Assembly: GCF_021155775.2 (NCBI RefSeq)
Contig: NC_060232.1
Span: forward strand, 40,528,089-40,592,088
DNA length: 64,000 bases
From: Neodiprion pinetum
Taxonomy: Eukaryota > Arthropoda > Insecta > Hymenoptera > Diprionidae
Reading direction: 5' to 3'
The translations under genes were made by a program, and so were the position numbers. The notes below the pieces were generated by a model. That model was not told the DNA's origin. It was given only the letters and a program-made list of their open reading frames with translations, and searched no databases. Shown piece after piece: positions 36,637 to 47,625 of this stretch (the stretch's first letter is position 1; each line of letters opens with the position of its first letter).

Positions 36637-38661
36637 ATGCTAACTTACGGAAACAGCAACGGATCGGCACCGGATGCGGAAAACGGCTCACCGGCAGATT
36701 CGCTGATCTCTGGGGACGGCGAGATCGGCGATATCGGAGATTCACCCGGGACACCTCGGGACACCGAGGAGGAGGCGACTTTCTCCGATGAGTTTTACTC
36801 TCACGACACCGACGACGAGGATGAGCACGGCAAACGACGTCGGGCCACCAGCTCGGTAAGCTACTTTAAATTATTACACCGTCCGACGTTCAGTTGCGAT
36901 CGCAGAAGGCGGTAGAAAAATCGGTGTACCCTGTACAAACCTCAAATTTACGATGGAGAAATAATTTCGCCAAGACTCTTATAGTACCTACTCAATATTT
37001 CGATGCTCCGAAGCTCGACGGGATTTCCGGATCTGGAGGAAGTCGTCTGGGTTCCCCCGTACCTCGGACTGGAGGTCTAGGTGTTCGAAAGCTTTTTACC
37101 AACAGTCGCGAGCGCTGGAGGCAGCAGAATGTTAGCGGAGCGTTCGCAGAACTGAGGAAACTGGTGCCGACGCATCCGCCAGATAAGAAACTGTCGAAAA
37201 ATGAGATTCTGCGAATGGCAATTAGGTAACCGGACAAGTTAGATGGTTGACAGTTTACATTTATACGCTGAAAATCACTATTTTTCGTATCTTGGACGCA
37301 AAGCGGTGATTTTTTTTTCACATTTTTTATTTGAATTTGGATATTTTTAAATATGTAGAGATTTTTTTGTACTCAGTGGCTGAAAATAGATATCTTGGTG
37401 TAAAATTGACCTAGGAACAAGAATATGGCCATAGATTTCATCTGCAAGACATACGTACAGAAATATTGGCCAAAAACACTCAAAAAAAGACTCATGCCAG
37501 TGATGTGTAAAAAAAAATAAATAATAAAAAATATGAAAAATAACTCTGGTACACGAAAATTCCTTTGTGTCAAACTTTTTTTCAAGCATATAATCACCAG
37601 CTCCGAAGGCGCGTCTCGCACAATGACGAATATCTGCTCCTACCTTTGGTCTGCCCAATATATTCATAGAAATATAGTGACCATTTTGAAAATAATCAAT
37701 TAATCCTAAGATTGAAATAGTTTCGTTGGAAATTATTTATTAAAACGTGAAATCAGTTACCTGTTACACGGTTATTTTCAATTATTAGTTAAATATTTTA
37801 GTTTTAAATCGTTGGCCAAGATTTCAACCGATTTACGCGATTTTACACGACATTCAAATTTCGATACAGCAGTAAATGAAAATTTCTGCGACTGGTCAGG
37901 TAGGAAGAATCTAAACTGATTTCCACTTCCGGTATATTTTTCTTCTCTTTCTCAGGTACATAAGGCTTCTGAGCAACGTGCTTGACTGGCAAAAGAACCA
38001 AGATCGAAACGGATTGCAGTCAAGTTGCAATTCTACGGTTACCGAGTTACGGGTGAAGAGCGAGCCGATGTACCTTGGATCACATCAGATGAAACCCGGA
38101 AGCCCGGGGTTCTTCAAGCAAGAAAAAATCACCAGCGACTCGACACCTGATGGCGGTTACAAGCCGGCCTATCCTGCTCAGCGACTTCCGGCACACACCT
38201 TCTTAACTTGCCATAGACACGGAAACGACCTCCTAATGATCGCTCCGGTGGGTGCTGGGAAGGCGGGAAACATCGCTGGAAGTAACGCCGCGAGAGAAAG
38301 ATCGGGGAATCACTATAATTCTGCCAACGGAACAACGAACGGCTTGGCTTCCGCCATTTTGAACAACAGCGCCAGGCATATCGGCTACGGGAAATCCCCA
38401 GTCACCAACGGCCCAGCCATCTTGAGCAACGGGTCTGGTGGCGTTGCTGGAACTGGGACCGGAAGCGCTCAGGGCGGTGCAGCGAATGCCGTAGGACATA
38501 AACGGCTCAAAGTCGAAGCTGCTGACGAGGATCAGGTCGTCCAGAACAAAGGACTTTCCCCTGTTATAACGAACGCCAGGAAAAGAGCTCGGGTCAGTTT
38601 GACCAAAGATAGCGCGGCTGCGTTCAGGACTTCAGAGTTTAAGAGTGTAAACAGGAAGTAG
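36637..38661 (+). CDS. HLH3B: bHLH transcription factor of the TAL1/SCL/LYL1 class (HLH3B)
   Basis: Exons: 36637-36855, 37014-37225 and 37956-38661, encoding 378 residues. The bHLH domain (about 98-155) is nearly diagnostic for the TAL/SCL/LYL group: VRKLFTNSRERWRQQNVSGA, then FAELRKLVPTHPPDKKLSKN, EILRMAIR, and after the phase-2 intron YIRLLSNVLDWQKNQ. The N-terminal exon is acidic and Gly/Ser/Pro rich (GDSPGTPRDTEEEATFSDEF). The C-terminal exon is Gly/Ser/Asn-rich, ends with basic patches (ARKRARVSL) and is likely disordered. Role by family: DNA binding at E-boxes as a heterodimer with an E protein (Daughterless in insects). The second-exon acceptor is best placed at 37012-37013; an in-frame alternative after GATCGCAG (36907) would lengthen the protein. 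The ATG lies three bases inside its exon, so the 5' UTR begins in an upstream exon. Confidence 0.9.
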
Positions 38662-40027
38662 AAGGCGAAAACAAGAAAAGTGGATTTCTGTGACGGTAGA
38701 ATAAATACTCTCGTGTATGTGTATAGAAGGAACTTTGCGATTGAAAATCGCTGGAACATTCAGAATGGAATATCGAAAGGCTTATGTGAAGATAAAAACA
38801 AAAAGAACTAAAAATTAATTTTTATTTTGATCAATTTTGTAACGATCTTTTTCAATAGAAGTTACGCGCTTATAAGTTGTTCCTCTTCGTACGTGTGACC
38901 TACGCTGAAAAGTTAAGCCTTCTACTGCTCCCTTTCGAATATTCTATGAATTTTTTGTCGCCAAAATAAAAATAAGTAATTAAAAAGTTCATTGTGGCAT
39001 CCTACGAAGACAAGAAGAATTTTATAAATATTATAGATACATACATATAGATGTATACTTATGTTGTCCTATAATTATCGCAGAAGATGTGTAAAATAGC
39101 CTGGTTGGCAAATTTCGTGTAGAAATATAATTCAAAGAACAGAAATACAGGAATACACAATAATTTAAATGTAACTATAATATGATAACATTGTTGAAAT
39201 CAACTTTCTACGTTGGATTTTTGTATAAAGTTTATGTATCTAAATAAATGTGTATACTTACCTATAAATGCATATGGTACATACCTAAGATTTGGTTAAT
39301 TTAGCTGCGAGTAATTCGATCGTGCTCACACAGTAATTCAGGCGGTCATAATTATCCTGGTGAACGTGGTCTCATTTTTTTTTGAAACACTGGAAAGTAT
39401 TCCTTGGCATATTTGTATTTTCGATTTTTCCTACAATGCTCTCGACTTATTGTGCAAAATCTTGTTACCAGTTGGTGGGGCGAATAGTTGGCTCAAGTAT
39501 CGGTAGTCGGTGTTTCTATGAATTTGTGAGTGTTAGTCGGTAACTACGAGTACTTTAGATTGTTTATAGATATAAAAAGATGACATGGATGGAAGGAAGG
39601 TGGCAAAACGTGAGTAAATGTGGGTATAATGACAGTTGATGACACTCCAGAACGCACATTGACCTGCTAGTTCTATATGTACCATTAGCAATTCAGCCAA
39701 ACTTGACTACAACTTGGTTTTCACCAAGCGTGAATTGCTGGACAATGGTGTTTGGTGGTGTAAAATATACTAGTCCAGCATAGTCGAATCCAATAGTACA
39801 ATTATTTTACTTATCTGTCAAAAGCTATAACAATTCCATGTAACAAAATAAAAGCCGACCATGCTGATCAGAAAAACCTGTACAAGACAATGTCTATTGA
39901 ATATGCATCTTGTCACGGCAACAGTTTGGAACAAATTTGAAGAGCGTTGGTATTTCTATAACGATCCAGTTTTAATTTATGTAAAACGATTAGTCCGCTA
40001 ATCTCTTATCACTCTCCAACCCATTGG
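38662..40027. other. Spacer between HLH3B and the macrodomain-like gene A
   Basis: Contains the HLH3B 3' UTR (AATAAA at 38700-38705 and near 38963) and the 3' flank of the convergent minus-strand gene A. A short imperfect inverted repeat (AGCAATTCA at about 39688 against TGAATTGCT at about 39732) is present. No coding sequence seen. Confidence 0.55.
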
Positions 40028-42325
40028 TTACTCACTGGCATTAGCCAGTCTCAGTTTAGCATAGTCAGCCACATGCTGGATACCGAATTCCACTGAAGCG
40101 ATATGAAGATTAGCCGCAGAAGCGAGCGGATTTATACTGACGTTGTGGAGTTCTGCGATTTGGGTGCTACACGCGGCCGCGGGATCTCCACTCGTGGCCA
40201 ACTTTCCCATCCAGAATTCGTTACCTGTGAAAAACCAAATTTTTTACCACCATTTATTTTTTCAACCATACTGCTTATATATCACTGATCAACGTACCTG
40301 GCAAAGCGTTTCCATCCCAGGCGTAGGTTACAACGATTAGTTTCTTCTCATTGATACCTGTGTGTGGTTCTCGCTTCCCAAAGTGAATCTTTATGTCTGT
40401 CAGTTATAGATTAATGATGAATATGATGATAATAATAATGACGGCGGTGGAAGAATCGATGTGATCAGATAAATAGGCAGGATTACTGAGACGAACTTAC
40501 GCCCAAAGTTGCTACCGTTTTCCACTCCGCCGCAGTTAGTTTCGTTTTTCAAGTAAGCAAACATCACGTCGCTAACAAGCGGAATCTTTTTCATCAATCT
40601 ATTCATTGCAATTTCGAAAGCCTTCATAAAGTAGACTTCTTGCTCGGGCAAGGCCTTCCAAACGCCTGTGAATCCATGTTCAATGAGTCCTTTATACGTT
40701 CACCTTAGCCATCGCGTACGTAGTTCGTATTTAAAAATCAAGCCCGTTAACATCGAACGGATGAAATATTACCTAAACCGAATCCAACGACGTGAATGTA
40801 GGCAGTGGTTTTAAGTTCATTGGCACGTGCATTTGCCTCGAGGAGAATAATTTCGGCAGTGATAATTGTCCGTTTGAGGTAATTTTCCGCGTCGAAGATG
40901 TACTTCTGTCCGACAGAGACATACTTCGGGTCAGTTGGTGTCCTTTCAAGCCGCTGAGTAACCTCTTCGTAAAGAGGCAAATGGGACTCTCCATAAAATT
41001 GTGCCCAGACTCGGCGTAGTTCCTGAAGATCAGTTGAATTCTTGCCTTGTGACGGAGCATTGGCGCCGTATCTAAGTATTTGAACTAATTAAAAAACGAT
41101 ATAAATTACGTAAAACACAACGAAGAAAACTGGAAATCACCCGTTTTCAACAGTGTTCTGATCTGGCGCGACTGCAATGTCTTGGTACTCCATGAAACCG
41201 GGTCTTTGGAACCTGAAAACAAATGAAACGTGAGTCTGAGCGCATTTCGATCGACGAGGGAGCAAATTTTGGGTAATTTACCTTGAACCCACTACGCCTA
41301 CAATAACGCCCCTTGGCTCAACTTCGCTGGGGTTATTTACCAAGATTCCCATGTTTTTTCGTGATCCATCATTGATGAACTCCGTATGCGACGACATCGT
41401 TAGCATTGCTGACAACTTGACCTCATCGTAGGAGAGGTATTTTTCCAACACCTGGAATTATTTTTCTAGTTCAGCCGGAAAAAGGAACGTCGTTTTCACG
41501 TAACTATCAATCCAACGATTTGAATCATCTCACGTTGGAAACAGTCTGTAACTTTCACAGATACATTTCTTACTGAAGCTTACCAAAGGGGGTTTTTCCT
41601 TGTCAGTACCGATCTGCTCCCACCCGCCGAATCCCAGCGCCACCTCGAAGGTCTTGAACTTGTCCTTCCGGCTCATGAAGCAGACTGCTCTGCGCTCGAG
41701 GAGCCGCTGGACCAGCTCGATCAGTCCCACATTTCGGTAGAGGTTTTTTTCGACCGTGCTTCCTCTTTCCCGCTTATGTTTCAACCAGTCAGCAATAAGT
41801 GGCAGCATGTCCTCATGAATCAAGGGATAGACCGAGTTGGCGTTACGCTGATGGTAAGAAGAAAACCCACTCAAGATACTCTACCCGTTTCTGTTTCTTT
41901 TTATTATAGGAGCATCAATGGACTCATACCTCAAGAGTCGCTTTCGGGATCCGCTTCTGAAGTTCTGAAATGCGCACCGTGTTAACGGGGAACTTTAGCG
42001 GAAAGGAGTTGCTTTTTTCAACGAGCGTCGGTAAGTTGATCAGCGGAGGCCTCGTGGTTTCCAAACACCCCTTAAGCAGTTTTCTAGTTGCCTTGTTAAG
42101 ACGGTTTCCATCGAGCTCGCTAAGCCGACTGGGCCATGAGACGTTTGGAGGGGCTTTCTTGTGACCACTTTTGCGCTTCGCAATAAACATTTTTTTAACC
42201 TCTATATCTTTGTACCTTTAACTTTCCGTATCACACACTTATTGATATTATACGATTTAATTATATACCTTTGGTTTGGGTGTAGTCTGTGATGTAGAAG
42301 CGCGCTTGGACAACTTCGGAGGCAT
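40028..42325 (-). CDS. Paralogue A: DUF4804-like (MavL-type macrodomain candidate) protein
   Basis: Nine exons on the minus strand: 42325-42269, 42199-41930, 41847-41584, 41451-41282, 41212-41141, 41071-40773, 40665-40501, 40396-40298 and 40224-40028. Phases close to give 530 residues. It starts MPPKLSKRASTSQTTPKPK and continues VKKMFIAKRKSGHKK, a strongly basic, nuclear-signal-like N-terminus. Blocks shared with paralogue B include NANSVYPLIHEDMLPLIADW, YDEVKLSAM, SSHTEFINDGSR, VGVVGSRFQRPGFMEYQDI, VGQKYIFDAENYLKRT, and near the C-terminus TYAWDGNALPGNEFW plus LATSGDPAAACSTQIAELHN. I associate these with DUF4804, whose Legionella member MavL has been reported as an arginine-specific macrodomain ADP-ribosyl hydrolase; that link is recollection, not a search result. 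No signal peptide or membrane segment. It carries one intron (40666-40772) that paralogue B lacks. Confidence 0.85.
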
Positions 42326-43963
42326 TTTTACTGCTTTTATTGAGATATTGCCAGAGGTGAAAACACCAGTTCACGAACTGGTGCTTACCGATGCTTCAGT
42401 AATTCCAACAGTCGGTAAGTCGCGGCTTACAATCAATAAGTGGCAGGCCTGAGAGCGGTCCACTAACTGAAGCCGAACCAAGCTGTACAGCTACTTTAAT
42501 ACACGGTTTTACGGCTTTGCGTGACGTTGGATTGCTCCTACTACGACATTCGCATTTTGCACGTCGGCACAAGTCGGTGCCGGTCTTGGCCTGTTTGCCC
42601 GCGAACGTCCGCATGGGTTAAACACAGTGAGTCACTGATGTTCGCCGTGACGTCATTTGGATGAAAAGTATGTGAGCTCAACTAAAGCAGATAGTACAGT
42701 CCATTGCAGCATGGCTTGTCACCTACGAGATAACCGCTGATATGATGAATCGAATGATATGAGTTCTTCCCGTTTAACCCGTTCAGCCACGCAATGCAAT
42801 TACTTGAAAGTGCAAAAAAATTTGGAATTTTGCATGGCCTATAAAAAAATAATGTCAAAAAACTAAGAAAAAAATGTGCCACTATAGTGGCTTCTGTGAC
42901 TGAAAGGGTCAGTGACAAAACCTCAATAGAAACAGAAGATTCTTCGAAATACTCGAGTAATTTTTCCCAATTTTTTGTTAAATGGATAATGCAACACTAT
43001 TTGTGGATTGGTTCGCAATGCCTGCACTGGACTGGGAGAGGTTGCAGGATATCAGTCAAGGAGATACCGTAGAGATAGTCTGACTTCACTCGATGCAAGT
43101 CATGAATTGTAAGATATTGATCAAATGAAAGAGCAGTGGTATCAGATTGAATAATTTTTTCGCATGAAGTCTATTACGGTATGAGTAAAAATAGTGGTTC
43201 TATGATGATAAAACTATCAGGTACATCGTCGAGTGCAGGAAAAACAAGATGATGAAGAGAAACGCTAACGTTTTTGATCCTTTCTTAATATATAATTATG
43301 TATAGTTTTATACAAAGTTTCAACATTATGATTCGATTATTGACATGCGATGTGAAGATACAGTGTTCGTCAATTCACTTAATTAATTCTAAAATATTGC
43401 AGGGGTATAACTTTTGAACAACTATAAAGTTACGGTCATAGAGCTCTTCTTAATTCCTACAATGTATGTTTGTCGATCGAAAGGGTCACCGAATTTTCGT
43501 CAGTACACAAAACATCTTTTCTTCTCAAACTTTCAGATAGTAATTACGAAATTTGTAGATGTAGGATATACTCAACAGAAAATATATGAAGTTTAAGTCA
43601 TTAACGTAAGTATAGATATACACGAATAAATTATTTGTTCCCATTGCTGCGTTACATTATCAATAAAAATACGGTATCCTAATTATGCAATTCCAATTCT
43701 AGGTCTGTGAACCATTGCGAATACGTCTAGTAAGATTTATATTATACACACTGTTAGGGTGGGTGAGCGGATCTGATAGCGAAGATGCGTGTTGTCGAGG
43801 TTGTTATCAGCTTTATCGATTTGCCTGATATGAAATGCAGTGTATGTATATCTGTGGAATCGAGCGTTTACATCTTATGCTGTACAGGTAACTCCAATTG
43901 CAACTTATAATCGGTAGCGCTCCGGCAATTGGTTAAAGACTTTCCAAAACATCTGACTCTTCC
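42326..43963. other. Spacer upstream of paralogue A and downstream of the disordered-protein exon
   Basis: The part next to 42325 should hold the promoter of paralogue A and includes a 20 bp palindrome (42365-42384). The remainder is AT-rich; small open frames such as 42887-43072 are not credible. It also contains the 3' UTR of the minus-strand exon ending at 43964. Confidence 0.5.
42365..42384. promoter_or_regulatory. 20 bp palindrome 40 bp upstream of the paralogue A start
   Basis: CACCAGTTCACGAACTGGTG has perfect 9-base arms around a 2-base centre. It lies 40 bases 5' of the start codon of paralogue A, in its promoter or 5' leader. It could be a dimeric protein binding site or an mRNA hairpin; nothing further can be deduced. 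Confidence 0.4.
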
Positions 43964-45292
43964 CTATACCAGATAAATCTTGAACTTGGAACCCTGTCTT
44001 TCGGGTTTTTTGTGGATATTTCGTTTTCCCGCTGAGTCTTTCGACATTGGAGTCGACGGCGGTGTTGGCGGCGTTGACGAAGAAGGAGTCGGCTCATCGC
44101 CTTGACTGAAGGCTCTTCTTGTCGGGGCCCCGACGCTCCTCTCGAATACCTCGATGCTTACATAGCTCGCGTCGCTCATTCGGGACTCCTGCCTAGCTTG
44201 GCTGATCTCGGTGTAGCTGATCCAGGACTCTCTCGAGCCCCCAGAAGTTCGCTTAGCGCTCCAAATTTGTCTGCATGCTCGCTCGTTGCCGAAGTCATCA
44301 GAGTGAATCCTTCTCTCCCGCTGGTCATTGGGCTGTCCAAGATCTTCACTGAACCTCAGCTTTTCGTGGAATATTCTCAGCCGTTCCTCGCGCTCATGTT
44401 CGTCCAGATCCTCAAAGTCCCTCTTCTGTAATACGTCTGCGTCCCGTTCTTTGGATTCCGACGATTCGCGGTGCTCCTCTTCTTCGCTTCCGCTCTTGCT
44501 GATCCAAATGTTCCTTCGGGGCGGATTTCTCACCTTCCTGGGCCACTCGGTCTCGACCTTGAAGTCGTAGAGATCACGAATTCGCTGATTTACTCCGGTG
44601 GTACATCTCGCTACCTCGGAAGACGGACTTCTTTTGTAGTCTCGGTGCTCCGCGATGCTCCGACGTACTGTGCCAGTCGGCGTCGACCCCAAGGAGGAAG
44701 ATTTCGTATCTTCCGAGTAAAAGACATCGTCACGAACGATGTTCATCGCCGGAGGATCCCACCCCGGTGGATCCAAGGTGGTATCGGTGTATCTGCGTTC
44801 CCTGAATGGTCTGGAAGGGGACGAGCCAAAGCTCGGGTGATCTCTGCTTCTGGAACAGGTCGCCCCAGTGCTATGGCTTCTGGTGGCGTGACTCTTCCCG
44901 TTTTTAATCGGCACCATAGCCTCGTGCTCTTCAGCGTTGAAATCTTCGGACATCTTAGTTCTTGGGCTAATTTGGTTATCATGCGATCTTTCTTCCTGGT
45001 CCGTGAGCTCACTTTGATCGTTCTTCCGTGTCGCGTTATCCGCTTGAATTGCGCCTTCTTCTTCTATCGAGTCTTGGGTCGGGAAGGGAAGCCTCTTTGT
45101 CTTTGAGACCTGCTTTGAGGATGGCATCCAGCGCCTAACCTCTCCGAAATCTGTGTGCCGACGATCCTCGGTACGCCTCACTGCGTGCGACTTTTGCAGA
45201 AAATCAATTTCCGCGCTGTAGCTTCTTTGGGCACGCGGTGATCTGGGCTCTTGTTGCTCACTGATGGCCAATGATGGGCCACCGATCCTGTC
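43964..45292 (-). CDS. Terminal exon of an unidentified Arg/Ser-rich disordered protein
   Basis: An uninterrupted 443-codon frame runs from a splice acceptor (CCTTGAACCCGCAG|GACAGG) to the stop at 43964-43966. No ATG lies at its beginning; the first internal Met is about 55 residues in (MPSSKQVSKTKRLPFP). It is therefore probably the last exon of a gene whose upstream exons I could not find; initiation at that Met is the alternative. The protein is charged and low in hydrophobics, with acidic/basic runs (RNIWISKSGSEEEEHRES, EHEREERLRIFHEKLRF) and a Ser/Thr/Pro tract (PSSSTPPTPPSTPMS), so mostly disordered. It ends GSKFKIYLV; the last three residues fit a class II PDZ-ligand pattern. No family recognised. 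Only a phase-0 upstream donor keeps the frame, which excludes splicing from the penultimate exon of paralogue B. Confidence 0.65.
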   Translation of the reverse strand, partial: DRIGGPSLAISEQQEPRSPRAQRSYSAEIDFLQKSHAVRRTEDRRHTDFGEVRRWMPSSKQVSKTKRLPFPTQDSIEEEGAIQADNATRKNDQSELTDQEERSHDNQISPRTKMSEDFNAEEHEAMVPIKNGKSHATRSHSTGATCSRSRDHPSFGSSPSRPFRERRYTDTTLDPPGWDPPAMNIVRDDVFYSEDTKSSSLGSTPTGTVRRSIAEHRDYKRSPSSEVARCTTGVNQRIRDLYDFKVETEWPRKVRNPPRRNIWISKSGSEEEEHRESSESKERDADVLQKRDFEDLDEHEREERLRIFHEKLRFSEDLGQPNDQRERRIHSDDFGNERACRQIWSAKRTSGGSRESWISYTEISQARQESRMSDASYVSIEVFERSVGAPTRRAFSQGDEPTPSSSTPPTPPSTPMSKDSAGKRNIHKKPERQGSKFKIYLV

Positions 45293-45369
45293 CTGCGGGT
45301 TCAAGGGATAAACTAATTTATAGATACCGAATGAATATATGTATGCTAAAAATAGACTGTTTTATCTAC

Positions 45370-47625
45370 CTAAGCAAGATGGAGTCTCGCGTAGTCGGCT
45401 ATGTGAAGGATACCGTGTTCCGGCGATGCAATGTGGAGACTTGTTGCTGCGGCGTGAGTATTTACCCGAGCATTGTGGAGCTCTGCTATTTGGCTGCTGC
45501 AAGCAGCGGCTGGATCGCCACTCGTTGCCAAAGACCCGAACCAAAATTCATTACCTGTGTTTAGAGTATTGTGTATTATAACAAAGCAATAAATCGTATG
45601 TCATAACCCATCACATTAGGTATATCTTTTATTCTTTATCATGGACTAGTTACAAGTCGACGGAATGAAATAGAAGTAGATATAAACGGATACCTCGACT
45701 GTATCGACTTTGGTGTGGTATCTAAGCTACTTTTACCTGGCAAAGAGTTTCCATCCCAAGCATAAGTGACCACTAGAAGTTTGTTCGCATCAGTAGCTCG
45801 GAATAATCGGCTGTGAGGTTCTCTCAGAGCGAAGTGAATCTTGATATCTGAAATGATGGCACCATTTGATGCACTAATCATGCATCGCAAATCGCATCTA
45901 CTATCCATCATTTTGGTGAAAATAGAAGAGTCGCAGTGGAGTAATCGTGAAAATATAGTTTTTAAAATTAATGACGAATGAAGGATTGAAGCTTTTAATG
46001 TAGATTATATACATCATATGTAATTATATAGAATACCAACCTCCTAAATAATCCCCGTTTCCGGCACCACCGCACTTCTGTTGTCTGAAGTAGGCAAACA
46101 TTATATCAGAAACGAACTTGAGCTTCTTCTTCATCTTGCCTATCGCAATCTCGAATGTTTTTAAAAAGTATATTTCTTGATCCTGAAGAGTTCTCCATAC
46201 GCCAAGGCCGAAACCAACGACGTGCAAGAAGGCCGTTGTATTCTGTTTCTCCGCCCTCGAGTTTGCTTCCAGCAAAATCATTTCAACGGAGAGAAGCGTC
46301 CTCTTCATGTAGTTCTCAACGTCGAAAATATACTGTCGTGATATCGGGACGACAACGTACCGCTTGTTCTCCTTCGACTTCAACCGTTTGACCGCTTCCT
46401 CGTAAAGCGGCAAGTATTCTTCACCGTAAAATCTAGCCCAAGCGACGCGAAGACCTCGTCTCTCTTCCGTCGTTCCATCGGTAGCCGGGCCATATCTAAA
46501 GATTGGTTGATTTATCATAAGATTGCAGGATATCTTTTGTTCTTGTAATTCTCACTCAAAATCAGCCCAGAAAAAGAGATTTGATAACAATTCGATAGAG
46601 AGCTTGTGTCGGTTTGTCTTCCTACTACATGCGAATTTCTTAAGCTTACCCATTGTCCATATTGTTCTGTAGCGGTGTCACCACAATATCTTGATACTCC
46701 ATAACTCCTACCCGCTGGAACCTAAGAAGCGATCGTTACACGTTGACACCTGGTGAGTCTACTTCAGACATGAAGAATCAGGAGCTTCGTGTTCACATAG
46801 CGCTTTCTTACCTCGATCCAACAACTCCGATGATTACGCCTCGTGGCTGAACCGAGTCAGGGTCACTAGAAACGATGCCTTTGTTATCCCTTGACCCGTC
46901 ATTGATGAATTCAGTGTGCGATGACATCATCATCATTGCAGACAATTTGATTTCGTCGTAGGAGAGACACTTTGTCAGCACCTGGTAATGGAGAATCATA
47001 GCTTAACCGTAACGCTAGCAGTGTGAAACGGTGAGGTAAGTACAGCACCGCTTACCAAGGGTTCTTTTTCCTGCTCCGTACCGACGTATTCCCAGCCTTC
47101 AGATCCGGTGTTTTTATCCATAAGCAGGTACTTGTCGCGAGGACCAACGAAGACGACGGCTCTCTGTTCCAGAAGACGCTGGACCAACTGAATTAAGCCC
47201 ATTTCTTGGTACATCGGCTTCTCCAATACACTTCCGTGGGTTCGTTTGTACTTTAGCCAGTTGGCTATCAACGGAATCATGGCCTCGTGGATCAGAGGAT
47301 ACGTCGAGTTGGCGTTCATCTAGGTTCAGAAAAAGGATTAATTCATTATCTCAGGGTGATTTCAAAGAGTGCAAACCTCGAGTGTGTCGGGGCTGATGCC
47401 CCTTTCCTTCAGGGCTCGGGTGCGCACGGTGTTAACCGGGATCGTGATTGGAAAATTATCACTCCTAGTGATCAGCTCGTCCAAGGAGATCGGCGAGGGT
47501 GGTGGCAAGTCCATGCATGGTTTGAGGATCTTCTTGGTATCCTCGTCGATGGGAACACCGTTCGGAGTCCCGAGGGTATTCTCCCAGGAGATTTCCGGTG
47601 CTTCGAGCGAGGCAGATTCCTGCAT
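45370..47625 (-). CDS. Paralogue B: DUF4804-like (MavL-type macrodomain candidate) protein
   Basis: Seven exons on the minus strand: 47625-47377, 47319-47056, 46981-46812, 46721-46650, 46495-46041, 45847-45737 and 45554-45370. Phases close to give 501 residues. ATG 47625 is the first in-frame Met after an upstream stop. Blocks shared with paralogue A: NANSTYPLIHEAMIPLIANW, YDEIKLSAM, SSHTEFINDGSR, IGVVGSRFQRVGVMEYQDI, ISRQYIFDVENYMKRT, HVVGFGLGVWRTL, TYAWDGNSLPGNEFW (near 434-445), LATSGDPAAACSSQIAELHN (near 450-469) and a tail (GILHIADYARLHLA) matching A. Exons of 264, 170 and 72 bp are identical in length to those of A, showing tandem duplication. The N-terminus is acidic/Pro-rich rather than basic. 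The final exon reads through to a TAG at 45370-45372; other frames there are not coding. Function inferred as for A (ADP-ribose binding or hydrolysis). Confidence 0.85.

Noticed and set aside
36567..36791. Upstream ATG frame overlapping the HLH3B first coding exon
   Set aside because: Out of frame with the bHLH; Arg-rich translation of the same GC-rich DNA. The acceptor at 36632-36633 and the acidic frame from 36637 are better.
44471..45106. 211-codon plus-strand frame opposite the disordered-protein exon
   Set aside because: It is the antisense shadow of the minus-strand exon, which has a splice acceptor and coherent charged composition.
45362..45544. Frame with ATG-like start over the last exon of paralogue B
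   Set aside because: The paralogue alignment shows the true frame (NEFWFGSLATSGDPAAAC to ARLHLA), which ends at 45370.
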